Positions 1-10,458 of a stretch of DNA of 42,729 nt are shown here, piece by piece. The stretch lies in assembly GCA_021770245.1 (NCBI GenBank), contig JAETRI010000027.1:1-42729 (forward strand), written 5' to 3'. The DNA comes from Lachnospiraceae bacterium (lineage in GTDB: Bacteria > Bacillota > Clostridia > Lachnospirales > Lachnospiraceae). A program made the position numbers and the translations under genes. The stretch's first letter is position 1. Every line of letters starts with the position of its first letter. Below the pieces are notes generated by a model. The model did not search any database. It was not told the origin of the DNA and saw nothing but the letters and a program-made list of their open reading frames with translations.

Positions 1-1445
1 TGAGCGGTAAGAACTGGGCTCGTATTCTTGTGGGTATCGCAGAGCAGGAAATCGAAAGGAAAAATCCAGCGTTGGATTCATTGTATAAGCAGTCTCTGCT
101 GGCTAATAAAAAGGACCGGACGTTTTTCCTGAAAGCTAAGATTGAGGGACTGAATTGTTCGGAACTTTCAAACGGCTATTGGCTGAATGTGAATTACAGT
201 ATACCTCGTTTGATGGAGCAGATCCGGGCGCTGTGTCTGCATTGCGGATATAACAAATCTCAGGTTGTGATTTATGGTGTTCCGAAAGGAAGCAGTTCTG
301 CAAAGTCTGGTAATCCCGCTGCACCAAAGACAGGCGGTAATGGTGTAGCAATTGAAAAGGCAGAGGCCTTCCTTAAAACAGCAGACCTTCAAGGAGCTAA
401 GGTGCAGAAATTGATAGATGCCGTTCAGCCGGGCGCCGCAGTGTACCCGACAAAGAATGCGCTTGATGCCTCGGACAACGTGATTGAAATGCCAAATGGC
501 CGCTATGTTCATGTGGATGCCTTCGTTGATCTTGATGAGGCCGAGGACGACATGAGAGACATACTCCGAACGCATTTTGCGCAGTTTGGCGGCTACAGCA
601 ACAATAAGCTTCTGTACGGCGCAGCTTCGCATGACCTATCGATGTTTCTGAACGACAATGACTGCGAGGATATCGACAGTGTATATGCCTTGGCGCAGTT
701 TTTCTTCAGCAAAAAGAGCGATGGCGAGAAGTTTACATTCTCGTATCCCCATATCTTTGAGCATAAGCCGGACTATCCGCTTACACTGAAAGGACTGATG
801 ATTAACTTCTCCCGGATGAACGACGGTGTGTTGAGCGCGGACGAGGCAAAGGACTACCTTCAGAAAACGATGCTCACTTATGGAAGTCTGAATCAGCTGT
901 TGGCGATATCTTCGTCGGACACGTTCCTGCTTTATGATTCGAACCGTTATCTGCTGACCGAAAAGGTCGGTGTAACTGCGGAATGGAAGCAGACTGTGCA
1001 CGACAAGCTGGACAATCTGTTCCGTCATGCTAATGTGGCGTTTATCATACCGAGGGACATTAACCAAGCATGGATGAATGCACTGCCAGCTTTGCCACAT
1101 GGCTTGGGGTGGACGGCGCTCCTGTTACAGGATGTTATGCGGAAGTTTCCGGATATCGGTTACAGGCCGGTGACATCAGAGCTCGGTCAGGCGATAGATA
1201 CCATTGCAGCTGCAATTGTGCCGACAAACTCCGCTGTCCAGTCGTTCCCGGATGTAGTGACGCTGTTTATGCAGGAAAAGCACAGCCTGCCCAAGCGCAT
1301 GTCTTGCGAGGAGCTTCGTGTTGAGCTGAGAGACGCAGGAATGCTGGAGGGAAATGAATTGATTTATGCTTTACCCAAGGCTCTGGACGACTATCGGTTC
1401 TCTTGGACAGATGAAAATAAAATGGTGCTTGTGAGAGGAAATTAA
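1..1445 (+). CDS. Unrecognised protein, first gene of BREX-4 operon, 5' end at window edge
   Basis: The reading frame is open from the first base to the stop at 1443-1445. The first two bases are TG followed by AGC GGT AAG, so an ATG one base outside the window would give a protein starting MSGKNWAR. A GTG at 30 is in frame but has no ribosome site, so I treat it as internal. About 480 residues are visible. A small-residue- and lysine-rich linker at about 85-115 (SSSAKSGNPAAPK) separates a short N-terminal segment from a larger, mostly helical C-terminal part. I see no P-loop, nuclease, methylase or membrane segment and do not recognise the family. It ends 27 bp before brxP on the same strand, so it is probably co-transcribed and may be an accessory or specificity component. 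It could also be the C-terminal part of a longer protein. Confidence 0.7.
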   Translation, partial: SGKNWARILVGIAEQEIERKNPALDSLYKQSLLANKKDRTFFLKAKIEGLNCSELSNGYWLNVNYSIPRLMEQIRALCLHCGYNKSQVVIYGVPKGSSSAKSGNPAAPKTGGNGVAIEKAEAFLKTADLQGAKVQKLIDAVQPGAAVYPTKNALDASDNVIEMPNGRYVHVDAFVDLDEAEDDMRDILRTHFAQFGGYSNNKLLYGAASHDLSMFLNDNDCEDIDSVYALAQFFFSKKSDGEKFTFSYPHIFEHKPDYPLTLKGLMINFSRMNDGVLSADEAKDYLQKTMLTYGSLNQLLAISSSDTFLLYDSNRYLLTEKVGVTAEWKQTVHDKLDNLFRHANVAFIIPRDINQAWMNALPALPHGLGWTALLLQDVMRKFPDIGYRPVTSELGQAIDTIAAAIVPTNSAVQSFPDVVTLFMQEKHSLPKRMSCEELRVELRDAGMLEGNELIYALPKALDDYRFSWTDENKMVLVRGN

Positions 1446-1472
1446 TAGCACCTGAGATTAGAGGAAACGCCT

Positions 1473-3812
1473 ATGTATGGATATGAGTGGACAGAACGAA
1501 ATGGCATATACCGTTTGTCTCTGGATAGTAAAATTGAAAAGGAAATCCGGCCCGTTTTTAAGGAGGAGCTGGATTACTTCGGTTTCAATGGACACTGGAC
1601 ATATCCTAATACTAAGGCGCCGCTTTTGTGGGCCGAGGGAATCCGTCGCTATATCGTCAACGGAGAATGCGTCGCAGAAGCTGTAGGTGGCGGTTTTTAT
1701 ACCAAGCCTACTATTAAGATAAAGAAAGAAAACCTTGCACTGGCTCCTATCGACATCGAGGACCTCTGGAAGGAAAACGAACGAATCATGCTGGGCTTAG
1801 AAAAGACAGCAATTGATGCGATTCGTAAATATTATGATAAGTATTCGGCAATGGGCATGGAATTTGCCGTTGCATTTAGCGGAGGAAAGGATTCTCTCGT
1901 ATTACTTGACCTTGTCAGCCGTGCGCTTTCACCAGACAAATTTTCTGTTGTTTTTAGCAACACGGGAATGGAGCTTTCTACAACCTATGAATCTGTTGAG
2001 AAGGCAAAAAAATACTGGTCATCTTTAAAGTTTTACGAGGCAAAGAGCCACTTAAACCCTGAGGACAGTTGGGAAGAATTCGGCCCTCCGGGACGCCGGA
2101 TGCGTTGGTGCTGTGCTGTTCATAAGTCGGTGCCCACCATATTGTTGTTCCGAGAGCTTACCGGAAATTACGACGTGAAAGTCGTCGTTTTTGAAGGTGT
2201 GCGTGCGGAAGAAAGTGCGGCAAGAGCAAAGCGAGACGAAATTAGCGTCGGAGCAAAAAACATAAACCAGATAAACTGCAGCCCGATTCTAAAATGGAGT
2301 ACAGCTGAATTGTTTATCTATTTGATGCATTATGACATATTGTTTAACGATGCCTACAGAAAAGGATTGTTCAGAGTTGGATGTATTGTGTGTCCTATGT
2401 CATCAAGCTGGTGGGACGGCATTACAAACGATTTATATCCTGAAGAGATAAAGCCGCTTCTTAACAAGGTCGAAAAGTATGCAAAGGCAACTAAGTCAGA
2501 GTCTGAAATTGTAAGCTTCATTGAGCAAGGAGGCTGGAAAGCCCGTATGGGTGGTAGAGGTTTACCAAACGGAGGAAACCGTGTAATTGAAACTATTAAC
2601 GAAGACAAAATCTCGTTTGGCTTCACTTCACATACTCAGAATTGGCTCGACGTTTCAACGATACTTGGACCTGTCGTTTCGTTTGATGAAGGAGTCTATT
2701 CGCAGATAATAGCGAATCAAGAGTTTCATTTTTCTGTAACAGGCGAGAATAATAACGTCGTAACTTATTGGCCTTATTCTAAAATGGATAGATTTGTTCT
2801 AAGCCATTTGAGGGGTATCGCAAATAAAGTGGCATATTGTTTTGGATGCAAGGCTTGTGAAGTGCAATGTCCGGTTAATGCGTTCACGATTACAGACAAA
2901 GGGTCAATCTATGTGAGAGAAAACAAGTGTGTTCACTGTTATAACTGCATCGAATTCACTAATGGGAAGGGATGCCTCGCAGCCAAATCACTGTCAACTA
3001 CAGGAGGAGAGAACGGTATGGATTTAAAAGGAATGAACAGATATCAGCATTTTGGACTTCGTCGTCCATGGCTTGAGCACTTCTTTGCGATGAAGGAAAA
3101 CTGCTTTACTGCTGGACAGCTCGGCACAAGGCAGTATGATTCCCTTAAAGTGTGGGTTAAAGAAGCCGGTCTTCTGTCCGCATCAGGAAAAGGGACGAAA
3201 GCTGGTGTGCCGACACCTTTATTTGAAAAATTAGAGCATCTTGGGGCAGGCAACCCATTGGTATGGGCTATCATTTGGACCAATCTTGCATATAATTCCA
3301 TTATCTCAAAATGGTATATGCTTAATGTTCCTTCTGGAGATACTTATGAAAAGAACGAGCTGGTGTTCCAGCTTGGTGACGATTATTCAAAATCTACCCG
3401 CGATAATGCGGTGACCGCACTTTTGGAGACATTCCGTCACAGCCCGATAGGTAGTGTCCTGAAACAGGGCATTCCGATTGCCAGCGGCAGTAGTTACAAG
3501 TTCTCGAAACAGGGATGGAACACACCGGACGCAGTTGCTATCCTTTACGCGATATATATGTGGGCCGAAGCAACTGACCGCTATGATTTTACCTTGAGCC
3601 AGCTTGAGACCGCAAGAGGAAACGCTGATGCTAAAGGTGTAGATCCAGTTGCCATCTTTGGTATTAACCCTGAAAAGTTTAAGGATATTCTTCAGGACAT
3701 TGCTCTTCAGTATCCGGATTACATCCGCACTACTTTTGTTGCCGATCTGGATAATGTGAAGCTGTTCCCGCAGTTTAAATCCATCGACATTCTTGATTTG
3801 ATTCAGAGGTAA
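1473..3812 (+). CDS. brxP: BrxP, PAPS/APS-reductase-like Fe-S protein of type 4 BREX
   Basis: A 779-residue protein with several domains. The PP-loop of the PAPS reductase/ATP pyrophosphatase fold is SGGKDS at 136-141. A Cys-Cys pair at 213-214 and CxxC at 304-307 are 89 residues apart, which resembles the CC-x80-CxxC motif that binds [4Fe-4S] in assimilatory APS reductases. A ferredoxin-like segment follows, with Cys 456, 459, 462, 466 and 486, 489, 492, 501. Its second half has an unusual long last spacing (Cx2Cx2Cx8C). The C-terminal part (about 520-700, with LGTRQYDSLKVW) resembles the DUF4007 type seen beside sulfur-modification genes. In the BREX classification a PAPS reductase-domain protein replaces the PglX methylase in type 4. 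The exact reaction is not known from sequence; activation or sulfuration of DNA is inferred from DndC. Confidence 0.88.
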   Translation: MYGYEWTERNGIYRLSLDSKIEKEIRPVFKEELDYFGFNGHWTYPNTKAPLLWAEGIRRYIVNGECVAEAVGGGFYTKPTIKIKKENLALAPIDIEDLWKENERIMLGLEKTAIDAIRKYYDKYSAMGMEFAVAFSGGKDSLVLLDLVSRALSPDKFSVVFSNTGMELSTTYESVEKAKKYWSSLKFYEAKSHLNPEDSWEEFGPPGRRMRWCCAVHKSVPTILLFRELTGNYDVKVVVFEGVRAEESAARAKRDEISVGAKNINQINCSPILKWSTAELFIYLMHYDILFNDAYRKGLFRVGCIVCPMSSSWWDGITNDLYPEEIKPLLNKVEKYAKATKSESEIVSFIEQGGWKARMGGRGLPNGGNRVIETINEDKISFGFTSHTQNWLDVSTILGPVVSFDEGVYSQIIANQEFHFSVTGENNNVVTYWPYSKMDRFVLSHLRGIANKVAYCFGCKACEVQCPVNAFTITDKGSIYVRENKCVHCYNCIEFTNGKGCLAAKSLSTTGGENGMDLKGMNRYQHFGLRRPWLEHFFAMKENCFTAGQLGTRQYDSLKVWVKEAGLLSASGKGTKAGVPTPLFEKLEHLGAGNPLVWAIIWTNLAYNSIISKWYMLNVPSGDTYEKNELVFQLGDDYSKSTRDNAVTALLETFRHSPIGSVLKQGIPIASGSSYKFSKQGWNTPDAVAILYAIYMWAEATDRYDFTLSQLETARGNADAKGVDPVAIFGINPEKFKDILQDIALQYPDYIRTTFVADLDNVKLFPQFKSIDILDLIQR

Positions 3813-3823
3813 GGAGGACTGAC

Positions 3824-6800
3824 ATGCTAAACTACAGCACCTACATAGAATTGAGTCCGAATTACGAATCTGTTGTAGATATCGATTCGGAAAGCAGAAA
3901 TCCTAACTTATGGCAAGAGTACATTGTCCATGAGGATATGAAGGATGCACTGGATAAAATATGCCAGTCATTGTCTTTCGAGGATTTAGACAGGCGCCGT
4001 TCTTTCTGGGTGCACGGCGCTTACGGTACCGGCAAGAGCTATGCTGCAATCGTTTTGAAGCATCTTTTTGAAGATCCTGTGGAAAGCATCCGGCCGTTCC
4101 TTTCAAAACAGCTGCTGATTCCTTATCGCGACAGCTTTATTGCTCAGCGTGAAAAAGGAAAGTATCTTGTTGTCTGGAAAAGTCAGACCACAGATATTAA
4201 GAGTGGCACACAGCTGATGATGGCAGTTGAACTTGCTATCCGTGAAAAGCTAAAAGAGGAGTTTGGCGATAATGCTTATTACGGAAGGAATTCCCTCACA
4301 TCAGCAGCCAAGGACGCAATCAAGAAAGCCTCCATTAACTGGCAGGATATTTTTGATAACTCCTCCCTCGGCCTTTACGATGACTATGAATCACTGGACG
4401 CATTTAAGGCAGAGGTTGAGTCTGGCAATCTGAAAGCCTGCAATTATGTGGCTAAGATTTTCCGCGATAATGGATGGGGTTTCTTCACTGTAATTGAGGA
4501 CTTCAAAAAATGGTTAAAGGATATCATTGAAGGAAATCACCTTCAGGATACCGGCATTATCTTTATCTGGGACGAATTTACTACCTACCTCAGAGATAAC
4601 CCGCATGACGATGTTCTGCAACCTCTCTCCGAATACTGCAAAGAGCAGCCATTCTTCATGTGCCTTATCGTTCATAAGGATTCCAGCTGGCTGAGCAATG
4701 TCGGTGAAGATACTTATAACCGGATTGTGCACCGTTACCACTCTATGGAATTCCATGTCAGCGAAGACGCTGCTTATGAGCTGATTGGCAATTCCATCCT
4801 TACCCGCGCAGGCATGGAAACCCAGTGGGAAGGTGTAAAAGATAAACTTATGAATACAATCAGCAAGAATATGGCTGATTTCGATAATCTGGACCTTTCA
4901 AACAGCCGTGAGCGTTTCCGTCATCTTTGCCCGCTGCATCCGATGACGCTTTCCATGCTGGCAATAGTGGCCCAGAACTTTGGCGCGTCCCAGCGTACTC
5001 TGTTCCGTTTCATGAAGGATCGCAACGAGTCTACACAGAATGTAGGCTTTATTCACTATATCAATCATTTTGGTTATGACCACTGGCGCTGGCTGACCAC
5101 TGACTTTTTGTGGGATTATTTCTTCATGCGCGAGAGCGATGTAAAGAATTTCTCAACAGAAGCCAAGAGCGCATACCAGCATTTCGTAACCAAGAAGGAA
5201 TATATCTCTGATGATTACCACATGCATGTTTTCAAAGCAGCAATGCTTCAGATTGCAGTCATGTCCTCTGGTAACGTCAGCAACCTTTATAGTCAGGCAA
5301 CACAGAGAAAAGTATCCTCTACACGGAGCACTTTGCATAAGTGCTTTGCTGGCGTGCTTACAAAAGACGATGTCAATGGCTATTTGAATGACCTCGTTGA
5401 AATTGGCGTTCTCAGACTGGATGATATGACAAATGGCGATGCCCGTCTGCAGATTCCATATTCCGGAGGTGTAGGAGATGTTTTTGAGTATAGGAAGCAG
5501 CAGATTATGGCAAAGTATACCCGCTACGAGCTGTTCAAGAAAAACGGTGTCTTTGCTAAAGCTATTGAGACAAAGTTAACAGATAAGAATGATGCGGCTT
5601 ATAACAGACTTTATATTGCTGCAGCCAGTTCCGAAACATCCTCGATTAACAATCGCATGGATGAAATCAAGAAGGAGCTGGAAAAGTCTCCGTATCGTTT
5701 TGGCATTTTCGTGATAGCAATCGGCGAGGCCAGCAAGTTCTCCTCTATGCAGGAAAAAGTTAAAACATTAGCAGCTGAAGACACAACCGGGCGCCTTGCA
5801 GTTTGCCTTCTGAAGTCGCCACTTCCTGATGACCATTTGGATAGATGGTATAACGCCAAGACACACTCTGAGCTTGCCAGTGATGAAGGCAAAACCAGTG
5901 ATGCTGACCGTTACACGGAAGAAGCAGCGGTTATCGTATCTGAATGGTCAGAATCTGCCGGTGATGATCAGATTATGGCAGTGTGCGGTACCAGAACTTA
6001 TCCGAATGAATATGGCGCATACAGCCTGATTGCTGACCTTAAAAAGGATGTTATTTTCGGTACAGTATTTACTGCAGCACCGGAGCGTTTTGTAACTACA
6101 TATACTGCGTTCAAGAAAATGCAGGCGCCTACCGCAGAATATGGTGTTAAGAAGGAAGAGCCAAACAATGCGCAGACTATGAGCGTTGTTAACGGTCTGA
6201 AAACAGTTCACGCATGGGATGCTGAAACCTTGACGGAGCTGACACAGTGCAGCGGAAGTGCCGGTGCAGATGCCGTTGCAGCAATTGCCAACTATATCTC
6301 ACAGAAATTTGCTCAGGGTACGCAGATTAAGTTGGACGAGATGTGGTTAGAATTACAGAAGCCTCCGTATGGATATTATAACAATATTGCATGCGGATAC
6401 ACACTTGGCTATATTTTGAGATTCTATGTTAATAGTGAGTTTAGCTGGAATCGCGGAGATAATAACCCTTGGCCGTTTACTGAAAAGAACATCGCAACGA
6501 TGATCAAGGATATGTGCGAGGGTAAAACAGTCAATCACTATCTGTCTCCCGGCTCTGAGGTATGGCAGAAGTTTAAGCCCTATGCTCAGAAAGTGTTCCA
6601 GCTTTTTGATGGTGAGGCAGTAAACGACACAGAAGCAAGGAAGTATATGTCCAAGCAGTGCACTGAGAAAGCCGGTGTACCGTTCTGGGCTTTAAAGTAC
6701 GTCCCTGAAAATAAGTTTGGCGGCGCCTCTGCGAAGGCTATAGCGGATGAAATTGTAACGTTGTTCTGTGACTTTATGACCGAAAACGGCAATCAGGAAT

Positions 6801-8023
6801 CCGTGATGGGAGACATTATTACGAAGTTTACCGGAAACGGAAAGATTCGTAGCACACTCGCTACGCTCTACTTTGATCAGGATACAGTTTACACAGCATT
6901 CGGAGAATTTATTTCTCAGAAATGTCAGGAGCTTCAGGACCTTCGCAGTGAAATTGGCCTGACAAATCGTGATATGTTTGATGCCATTCATCAGCTTATG
7001 CAGGGACAGGTGTCAACATGGACCGAGCAGCAGGTAGAGGAAAAACTGGAGGAGCTCTGCATTGAATACCGCGCTGTTGCGGCTTTGAACAAAGCTCTCG
7101 GCATGAATAGAAAGAGCATCAAGAAGCTCAGCGACGACATAAAGAATGCATTTGATAACATGATCGTTCCCGGCTCTGTAATTGAGGGAATGGATTATGA
7201 TTGGATTCCTACGTTGAAGGCGCTTCATGCGATTTCAACAACACAGTGGTTCAAGATTGAGGTTGAAGAACGCAATGCTTATACACAACTCATTGATGAG
7301 AATGCCAACAAGGTATGGGGTAATGTTACATCCGGGAAAGCGCTCCTGAAGAAATATATGGAAGACCACGGAAACAATTGTACCGAAGATGAATTGCGTG
7401 ACATCTTCGCTGCGCTTGTTCCGTCTAAGTACGATTCTTCTGTGACAGACTTCGACGACAAGATTACATCTCAGCTGAACAAGATTGCCTATAATCGGAA
7501 CAAGACGCGTATTAATGAGCTCTGGCTTCAACAGTCCGGTTTTGCTACTGTTGCAGAATGGTGTAATAACTTTGCCGTTCCTATTCAGTGGGTTGTTCCG
7601 GACGAGGTGCAGAATCACATAGCCGTTCTGCATACAATTCAGAACGGAAACTCCGTAAATAACATATCTCTTCAGAATGCCACACAGTATTTTGAAGGTC
7701 ACACTGTAACTGTGTTGAAAGATAAGCAGAAAATCAAGGACAGTTTCCTTACGAATGTGGGCGAAAGCTATAGAGCAGCTTTCGGTGCTTCCGCTTCTGT
7801 ACTTGTGCCACGTCTGAAAACCAATAAACAGCTCACCTCAAATGTTTATAGCTGGGCGAACAAAGTAGGCAAGATTCGCGAGGTAATTGACGAGTTCCTG
7901 CGGACAAAATTTTGCGAAGACGCTAAGAAGAAAGTTAGAACGATGAAGGAGGATGTGCTCCGCGATAAGGTTATTGCCTTACTGGAACAGAATCCGGATC
8001 TTTATACGCTGTTCATCAACTAA
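3824..8023 (+). CDS. brxC: BrxC/PglY-type large P-loop ATPase of BREX
   Basis: A 1399-residue ATPase, within the 1200-1400 residues usual for BrxC/PglY. Walker A is GAYGTGKS at 65-72, and a Walker B-like IIFIWDEF lies near 243-250 with acidic DE residues. The protein has no membrane segments. It starts at ATG 3824 behind GGAGG, 11 bp after brxP, and ends 14 bp before pglZ. BrxC/PglY is one of the two proteins found in all BREX types and is thought to be an ATP-driven core component of the modification or interference complex; its precise mechanism is not established. The assignment rests on length, P-loop position and immediate linkage to pglZ. I cannot tell BrxC from PglY by eye, and type 4 loci use the BrxC name. 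Confidence 0.88.
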   Translation: MLNYSTYIELSPNYESVVDIDSESRNPNLWQEYIVHEDMKDALDKICQSLSFEDLDRRRSFWVHGAYGTGKSYAAIVLKHLFEDPVESIRPFLSKQLLIPYRDSFIAQREKGKYLVVWKSQTTDIKSGTQLMMAVELAIREKLKEEFGDNAYYGRNSLTSAAKDAIKKASINWQDIFDNSSLGLYDDYESLDAFKAEVESGNLKACNYVAKIFRDNGWGFFTVIEDFKKWLKDIIEGNHLQDTGIIFIWDEFTTYLRDNPHDDVLQPLSEYCKEQPFFMCLIVHKDSSWLSNVGEDTYNRIVHRYHSMEFHVSEDAAYELIGNSILTRAGMETQWEGVKDKLMNTISKNMADFDNLDLSNSRERFRHLCPLHPMTLSMLAIVAQNFGASQRTLFRFMKDRNESTQNVGFIHYINHFGYDHWRWLTTDFLWDYFFMRESDVKNFSTEAKSAYQHFVTKKEYISDDYHMHVFKAAMLQIAVMSSGNVSNLYSQATQRKVSSTRSTLHKCFAGVLTKDDVNGYLNDLVEIGVLRLDDMTNGDARLQIPYSGGVGDVFEYRKQQIMAKYTRYELFKKNGVFAKAIETKLTDKNDAAYNRLYIAAASSETSSINNRMDEIKKELEKSPYRFGIFVIAIGEASKFSSMQEKVKTLAAEDTTGRLAVCLLKSPLPDDHLDRWYNAKTHSELASDEGKTSDADRYTEEAAVIVSEWSESAGDDQIMAVCGTRTYPNEYGAYSLIADLKKDVIFGTVFTAAPERFVTTYTAFKKMQAPTAEYGVKKEEPNNAQTMSVVNGLKTVHAWDAETLTELTQCSGSAGADAVAAIANYISQKFAQGTQIKLDEMWLELQKPPYGYYNNIACGYTLGYILRFYVNSEFSWNRGDNNPWPFTEKNIATMIKDMCEGKTVNHYLSPGSEVWQKFKPYAQKVFQLFDGEAVNDTEARKYMSKQCTEKAGVPFWALKYVPENKFGGASAKAIADEIVTLFCDFMTENGNQESVMGDIITKFTGNGKIRSTLATLYFDQDTVYTAFGEFISQKCQELQDLRSEIGLTNRDMFDAIHQLMQGQVSTWTEQQVEEKLEELCIEYRAVAALNKALGMNRKSIKKLSDDIKNAFDNMIVPGSVIEGMDYDWIPTLKALHAISTTQWFKIEVEERNAYTQLIDENANKVWGNVTSGKALLKKYMEDHGNNCTEDELRDIFAALVPSKYDSSVTDFDDKITSQLNKIAYNRNKTRINELWLQQSGFATVAEWCNNFAVPIQWVVPDEVQNHIAVLHTIQNGNSVNNISLQNATQYFEGHTVTVLKDKQKIKDSFLTNVGESYRAAFGASASVLVPRLKTNKQLTSNVYSWANKVGKIREVIDEFLRTKFCEDAKKKVRTMKEDVLRDKVIALLEQNPDLYTLFIN

Positions 8024-8037
8024 GAGGAGGTTTAATC

Positions 8038-10458
8038 GTGACGATTGCTGAAATTATAAATAAACTTCGGCAAGAGCGTGATTTTGGGTCTCGTTTTCCT
8101 GCAAGGATTATATTTGTAGATGATCTTAATTCATACTCAGACTTAGTATCACAATTAAAGAGCGCGTGCGATGTCCCGATTAATCTTGCCGATTTTGGTA
8201 AAAACGATGTCGTTCCGCAATTCGAAAAAATGAGAACTGCGCTTGAACAATACGAGGGCAAGCAGGTGCTGCTTCTTTCGGTTGGCGAATATCTTCGCAT
8301 GTGCATTAAGCGTGAGTTGAACAAAGAACGTGCACAGTTTCCGGCTTTCTGGGAATGCATGCAGCCGGAGTCTTCTAAGACCAGATATATTATGCCAGTG
8401 TTCAGATGCAGGGATAGTTTTGACAGAATCATCGGAAAGGTTGATGAGCGTCAGGAGGGCTTCATTTGGGAGTTGGATAATTCGCCATCTGGCGGTCGAT
8501 CAATGTCTCTTGATAGCAACAGTGCGTCAAATCATTATGAATTGCACGATCCGGGAGTACCTTACAGAACGGCAAAACATTATACCATTTCGGTCTATTC
8601 TCCTCAGTTTGCACAGGCCATAAATGCTGATGCAGACAATTTTGAATCTTGGCTCAGAGATTGGGATATTATCTTGAGTCGGGATGTACCATGTACAGTA
8701 ATAACCAATCAATATAGGAACACTGAGGCCTCGTATGGCACCATCAGTTTGAAGCCGATTGACAGTCCTTTTGCGTACCTGTCTGATTTATTGACGGATG
8801 CTGAATCGTTGAACAAAGGGTGGGAATCGGATGATTTCTGGGCTCAGCTTATACCTTTTGCAAAGCGCGATATGAAATTCGCGGACCTTGTCTTGGATCA
8901 GCTTGGCATTACTTTTTTTGATTTTGTTTCGGTTATTGCAAGGTGGAAAACGCTGAACAACCTTCAGAGGAAATTGATCTGGATGTGGTACAGAGTGTAT
9001 CCTACAGATGAGTACTACTCTTATGCCTGCACAAAGGCGACGAAAGCAACTCAAATCCCTGAAAAAATCCGGGATGAGATACTGCTGCTTTCCACAAGAA
9101 GTGACAGCTGGATTGACCAGCGTATGGCAGCCATGCAGGTTCTTTCATTTAATTCGTTTGACGATGCGTATTTTAAAGCGCTTGACAAGCTGCAGCTGGC
9201 AGATATGAAGCTGCGTTTGTTGACTTATAGGACGCATGAAGAGTTCACCTATGCAGTAAAAACCGTCAGCGCGATGCTTCGTGACGGAGTGGAGCCGGAG
9301 GCTGTTGCCGAGTTGTTAAAAGACACATATCCGAGCCTTTATACATATCTTTCTGCGACATCCGGTATTGATGCTGAAGTGGACGAATATCTGTCGTGGT
9401 ACAGAAAGAATAAGATTATTAATAGGTTTCCGGGCCAATATCCAAAGCATCTGACATTTGACCGTTTTGATGCTCGTCTGAAGCAGCTTAATAAAATGAA
9501 TGGAAAAGACTGCTTTATTCTGTGGATTGATGGATTCGGTATGGAATGGCTTCCTGTATTTTTGAAAGAACTGGAACTTCGTAATATCCGGCCGGAAAGC
9601 AAGAATATTGCAACAGCCAAGCTGCCGACAGAAACAGAATACAATCATCAGTGGAATGAAGATGACCCGATGTCAGATAAATGGGGCCGTCTGGATTCAC
9701 TGTCACATCACGGTATGCCCGATGACAAAAGCTATTTCTCCTGTGTTGTTTATCAGCTCGCAGTTTTTTCTAAAGTAGCCAAAAAAGTCGACGAGCTTTT
9801 GGATGAGCATGAGTATGTAGCCATAACGGGAGACCATGGCAGCAGCCGTTTAGCGGCGTTGGCATTCCACGATACCGGTGTGGTACCCACAATCGCGCCT
9901 CAGCATTCTAAAGTGCGCAGTTTCGGTCGCTTTTGTGAATTGTCTGATGCTGACAGCGCTTATCCGATTCTGGACTTCATGCAGAAGGCCACTCTCGACG
10001 GAAAAAACTATGTGGTTATGAAGGACTACAATCAGTTTTCTGTAAGCGGAAACGCCGCTGGTGGTAATACCGATGATGAAGATGTAGTTGGCGAAATCCA
10101 TGGTGGCAACACACCTGAAGAACGGCTTGTCCCGGTTGTTATTGTCAAAAGATCTCAGCCTTTGCCGCCTATGAGTTGCAAATCCAAGAATAAATTTGTA
10201 ACTCGTAGAAATGGCCACGTTGACGCAAATCTTATCTTCAACAGAAACGTATTCTCATTGGAAATTTCTGCAGAATGTGGAGAAGGAGTTTGCAGCAAGA
10301 ATCCAGATGGTACATGGGATATCGCTTTCGATGGTGTGACAGGTGACAGTCTTAGTGTAGCTGTTATAGCTAACGGAAATCTCATAGCGGATAAAGTCCT
10401 TCTGAAGGTAAAGGGACAAGGTATCGACCGGAACGGGGGAATGGGAGGATTACCATGA
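8038..10458 (+). CDS. pglZ: PglZ, alkaline-phosphatase-fold BREX protein
   Basis: An 806-residue PglZ. The alkaline-phosphatase-superfamily metal site is visible in two places: FILWIDGFGMEW near 490-501, where Asp-Gly begins the metal-binding strand, and ITGDHGSSR near 595-603, the Asp-His pair. The N-terminal 450 residues are an uncharacterised helical region. The start is GTG at 8038, preceded by GAGGAGG, 14 bp after brxC. The gene ends in an ATGA overlap with the next small gene, which points to translational coupling. PglZ is the hallmark of all BREX systems. Its phosphatase-like fold suggests a phosphoryl or nucleic-acid phosphodiester chemistry, but no substrate can be read from the sequence. 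Confidence 0.9.
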   Translation: MTIAEIINKLRQERDFGSRFPARIIFVDDLNSYSDLVSQLKSACDVPINLADFGKNDVVPQFEKMRTALEQYEGKQVLLLSVGEYLRMCIKRELNKERAQFPAFWECMQPESSKTRYIMPVFRCRDSFDRIIGKVDERQEGFIWELDNSPSGGRSMSLDSNSASNHYELHDPGVPYRTAKHYTISVYSPQFAQAINADADNFESWLRDWDIILSRDVPCTVITNQYRNTEASYGTISLKPIDSPFAYLSDLLTDAESLNKGWESDDFWAQLIPFAKRDMKFADLVLDQLGITFFDFVSVIARWKTLNNLQRKLIWMWYRVYPTDEYYSYACTKATKATQIPEKIRDEILLLSTRSDSWIDQRMAAMQVLSFNSFDDAYFKALDKLQLADMKLRLLTYRTHEEFTYAVKTVSAMLRDGVEPEAVAELLKDTYPSLYTYLSATSGIDAEVDEYLSWYRKNKIINRFPGQYPKHLTFDRFDARLKQLNKMNGKDCFILWIDGFGMEWLPVFLKELELRNIRPESKNIATAKLPTETEYNHQWNEDDPMSDKWGRLDSLSHHGMPDDKSYFSCVVYQLAVFSKVAKKVDELLDEHEYVAITGDHGSSRLAALAFHDTGVVPTIAPQHSKVRSFGRFCELSDADSAYPILDFMQKATLDGKNYVVMKDYNQFSVSGNAAGGNTDDEDVVGEIHGGNTPEERLVPVVIVKRSQPLPPMSCKSKNKFVTRRNGHVDANLIFNRNVFSLEISAECGEGVCSKNPDGTWDIAFDGVTGDSLSVAVIANGNLIADKVLLKVKGQGIDRNGGMGGLP

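Noticed and set aside
30-1445. GTG at 30 as the start of the first gene
   Set aside because: No ribosome site precedes it and the frame is open to the window edge, with a likely ATG one base outside.
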